From positions 1 to 46,489 of the IMG/VR virus record IMGVR_UViG_3300005337_000010: DNA of 46,489 nucleotides; one strand, 5' to 3'. A model generated the notes under the pieces. That model was not told where the DNA came from. It did not search any database and saw nothing but the letters and a program-made list of their open reading frames with translations. Position numbers and translations under genes: made by a program. Source of the stretch: a virus. Below, piece by piece: positions 44,915 to 46,489 of the stretch (its first letter is position 1; the number at the start of each line of letters is the position of its first letter).

Positions 44915-45583
44915 ATGCGGACGCCGACGTTGGATAGGTTCTGGTCGAAGGTAAGCAGATGCGGAGATGATGAGTGCTGGGAATGGAAGGCCAAGCGAGA
45001 CAAGGACGGCTATGGCCGGTTCTGGGACGGCACGTTTACGCCTTCCGGCAATGGTCGCATGGTAGGCGCTCACCAGTTCAGCCTGTCGATTGCTACCGGC
45101 GAGGAGCGAGGTGACAGGTGGGTCCTCCACCGCTGCGACAACCCTCCGTGCGTGAACCCAAAGCATCTGTACTTCGGCACCGTCGTCGACAACTCACGCG
45201 ACATGATCTCCAGGGGCCGGGGTGGCAAGAAGCCGCATGACCCTGCCTTCTGCGGCGAGCGGATTGGAGGAAGCCGTCTCACCACCGAACAGGTGATTGA
45301 GATCAAGTCGGCCGGGTCTGACGTTCAGAACACGCAACTCGCCGCCGTGTACGGCGTTAGACCGACGACCATATCGCAGATAAGACGCGGCGGATCCTGG
45401 AAGCACATTCAGGCGACTGGAAGCCCTGCAAAGAGAACCGGGGCTCACAACAAAAGAATCTCTGAGGCACTCAGGGGCAACAAGAACGCCCTCGGCTGGA
45501 AGCACACGGAAGAGTCCAGGGCGAAGATCGTCGCCTCCTGGCGAAGGAGAAAGTCAGATGGATGTCGCGAAATTCATTCCTGA
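44915..45583 (+). CDS. HNH homing endonuclease inserted at the lysozyme start (222 aa)
   Basis: Shares the family opening DRFWSKVSRCGDDECWEW and the HNH core LHRCDNPPCVNPKHLYFG (H72, N81, H84) with the enzyme at 28577. It then has a helix-turn-helix (NTQLAAVYGVRPTTISQIRR) and a NUMOD3-like DNA-binding end (RISEALRGNKNALGWKHTEE). No Shine-Dalgarno site is seen at ATG 44915. The last 26 bases overlap the new lysozyme start in another frame. The two HNH genes are relatives but clearly distinct. Confidence 0.93.
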   Translation: MRTPTLDRFWSKVSRCGDDECWEWKAKRDKDGYGRFWDGTFTPSGNGRMVGAHQFSLSIATGEERGDRWVLHRCDNPPCVNPKHLYFGTVVDNSRDMISRGRGGKKPHDPAFCGERIGGSRLTTEQVIEIKSAGSDVQNTQLAAVYGVRPTTISQIRRGGSWKHIQATGSPAKRTGAHNKRISEALRGNKNALGWKHTEESRAKIVASWRRRKSDGCREIHS

Positions 45584-46109
45584 TCTGATTCGGTGGGAGT
45601 CGTCAGTCCCGCACATGTACCGTGACACGCTCGGATACGTGACCGTCGGAGTTGGCAACCTGGTCCACGACGGCCTAGATGCTGTCTCGCTGCCGTTCCT
45701 GGTCGACGGTGAGCGCCCAGCGTCGCCGAAGGAGATCGGGGACGACTTCCTGCGTGTCATCGCGCTCGCCAAGGGCATGCCCGCCCGCGCCTACCGGGCC
45801 CCGAATCCGCCGCACATCGAACTGTCGCAGGCGTCGATTGGCGACCTGCTTCGCAACCGCCTGAACCGCGAGTTCCAGCCGGGAATTCACAGACTGCTGC
45901 CAGATTTCGACGGCTACCCGGAGCCGGTGCAGGCGGCGTTGATTGACATCGCCTTCAACTGCGGCGTGTCTGGCCTGTCGACGTTCCATCACCTGCTCGA
46001 CGCGTGCCGCAAGCAGCAGTGGGCAGCGGCAGCGGAGTCGTGCCACCGCAAGACGAGCCGCGCCGAGAGGAACGATTGGACGCGGTCGAAGTTCCTGGAG
46101 GCCGCATGA
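45558..46109 (+). CDS. GH24 lysozyme (endolysin) with displaced start (183 aa)
   Basis: The T4-lysozyme-type catalytic triad has exact spacing: E14, eight residues, D23, five residues, T29 (IRWESSVPHMYRDTLGYVTV then GVGN). The rest is helical, with ALIDIAFNCGVSGLSTFHHL near the C-terminus as in the family, and it cuts the peptidoglycan glycan chain. There is no signal sequence or SAR domain, so a holin is needed for release. The ATG lies inside the HNH gene with AAGGAGA eight bases upstream, a self-contained ribosome site, unlike the coupled start of the orphan fragment. Confidence 0.92.
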   Translation: MDVAKFIPDLIRWESSVPHMYRDTLGYVTVGVGNLVHDGLDAVSLPFLVDGERPASPKEIGDDFLRVIALAKGMPARAYRAPNPPHIELSQASIGDLLRNRLNREFQPGIHRLLPDFDGYPEPVQAALIDIAFNCGVSGLSTFHHLLDACRKQQWAAAAESCHRKTSRAERNDWTRSKFLEAA

Positions 46110-46489
46110 CCCGCCTCATCCTCGCCGTCCTACTCCTCGGCGCCTGTCGCCAGCAAGTCAACTTGCTGCCCGACCCGAAGTGGTCCGCCGTGCCAATCAC
46201 GGTGCGCTGGGACGGCATCGATCCGGTGTTCGACGGCTCGCTGCACTACGCGGTCGACGCCTGGAATCACGCAGCCGGCTGCGATGTGCTGCGGGAGGCC
46301 GCTGACGCGCGCGTGACCGTGTCCACATACGACGGGACGGCTTGCGGCGCACCTGCGCAGCTCGAACGGTCACTCGGCGCGACGGCTGGAACGTGGCGAT
46401 GCTCGGCGGACTCGGCCGAGGTGAAGTTCCAGGTCATGTCGGACATCCGCAGCGTCTACGTCATCGCGGCCCACGAGCTCGGGCACGTC
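46106..46489 (+). CDS. Lipoprotein zinc metalloprotease (metzincin-like), N-terminal part
   Basis: ATGA-coupled to lysozyme. MTRLILAVLLLGAC is a textbook lipoprotein signal with lipobox LGAC (C14), so the mature protein is membrane-anchored. The next 100 residues (PITVRWDGIDPVFDGSLHYA, VDAWNHAAGCDVLREAADAR) resemble the N-terminal strands and helix of matrixin-like domains, and the zinc site begins with HELGHV (123-128) at the window end and continues at base 111. The full protein has 178 residues. Coupling to lysozyme suggests action during lysis or on the envelope. Confidence 0.87.
   Translation, partial: MTRLILAVLLLGACRQQVNLLPDPKWSAVPITVRWDGIDPVFDGSLHYAVDAWNHAAGCDVLREAADARVTVSTYDGTACGAPAQLERSLGATAGTWRCSADSAEVKFQVMSDIRSVYVIAAHELGHV
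46380..46489. repeat. Terminal direct repeat, right copy
   Basis: Identical to bases 1-110. It lies inside the metalloprotease gene, a coding position that is more typical of an assembly overlap of a circular or permuted genome than of evolved direct terminal repeats, which usually lie between genes. Confidence 0.97.

Noticed and set aside
44897-45640. Group I intron splitting the lysozyme gene
   Set aside because: The downstream copy repeats the same N-terminal residues instead of continuing from the first part, and it has its own strong ribosome site. I also see no obvious conserved intron core, though I could not fold the RNA.
1-46489. tRNA genes, CRISPR arrays, insertion sequences
   Set aside because: I saw no cloverleaf with T-loop consensus, no spaced direct repeats and no transposase; a tRNA scan was not possible, so a divergent tRNA cannot be excluded.

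Overview
The window is an essentially complete genome of a tailed double-stranded DNA phage. The first 110 bases are repeated exactly as the last 110, and one reading frame (a lipoprotein metalloprotease) runs through the junction. The unique sequence is therefore a circle, or a circularly permuted or terminally redundant molecule, of about 46,379 bp. It is GC-rich and gene-dense, and most genes are joined by ATGA, GTGA, TTGA, TGATG or TAATG stop/start overlaps. The virion genes are those of a short-tailed (podovirus-like) phage with a P22-type neck: portal, gp4-like adaptor, gp10-like stabilization protein, beta-helix tailspike and three large candidate ejection proteins, with no tape measure, tube or sheath. 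A GH24 lysozyme, two predicted lipoproteins and a membrane-anchored, possibly spanin-like protein suggest a Gram-negative, high-GC host. I cannot name the host.

Layout. (1) 3909 down to 1095, minus strand: an eight-gene leftward operon of unknown small proteins, including a PD-(D/E)XK-type nuclease and two small membrane proteins. (2) 3963 to 15681, plus strand: a rightward operon of about 37 genes with a RecT/Bet-type annealing protein, SSB, an orphan DnaA-domain-IV-like protein, dUTPase, a protein with a PPC motif, a replisome-organizer-like protein and many very small, often Cys-rich proteins. (3) 15745 to 17211: a minus-strand serine recombinase that lacks the usual DNA-binding domain, a minus-strand unknown gene, and a control region with phased 10-bp repeats, a 12-bp palindrome and a promoter. 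(4) 17212 to 46489 and on to 1098, plus strand: the late region, with small genes, large terminase, portal, a GroES-like co-chaperonin, scaffold, decoration-like protein, major capsid protein, beta-helix proteins, neck and tailspike genes, ejection proteins, an SGNH hydrolase and the lysis cassette. Minus-strand insertions here are an HNH endonuclease (28577-29035), a lipoprotein metalloprotease with its own promoter (34029-34496) and a small gene at 43673-44053.

How it works together. No polymerase, primase or helicase is visible. The annealing protein, SSB, DnaA-like and replisome-organizer-like proteins therefore probably act on host replication machinery, while dUTPase adjusts nucleotide pools. 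Several promoters place the -10 box only 6 to 7 bases before a start codon, so the first genes of several transcription units are probably translated from leaderless mRNAs, whereas genes inside operons use Shine-Dalgarno sites or coupled overlaps.

The most unusual observations are: an HNH gene inserted at the start of the lysozyme gene, which leaves an orphan 21-codon lysozyme start upstream and supplies a divergent replacement start inside the 3' end of the HNH gene; two unrelated predicted lipoprotein zinc metalloproteases; the leaderless promoter set with a palindrome placed between -35 and -10 of the late promoter; and a gene overprinted on the Pro/Gly-rich tail of the portal gene.
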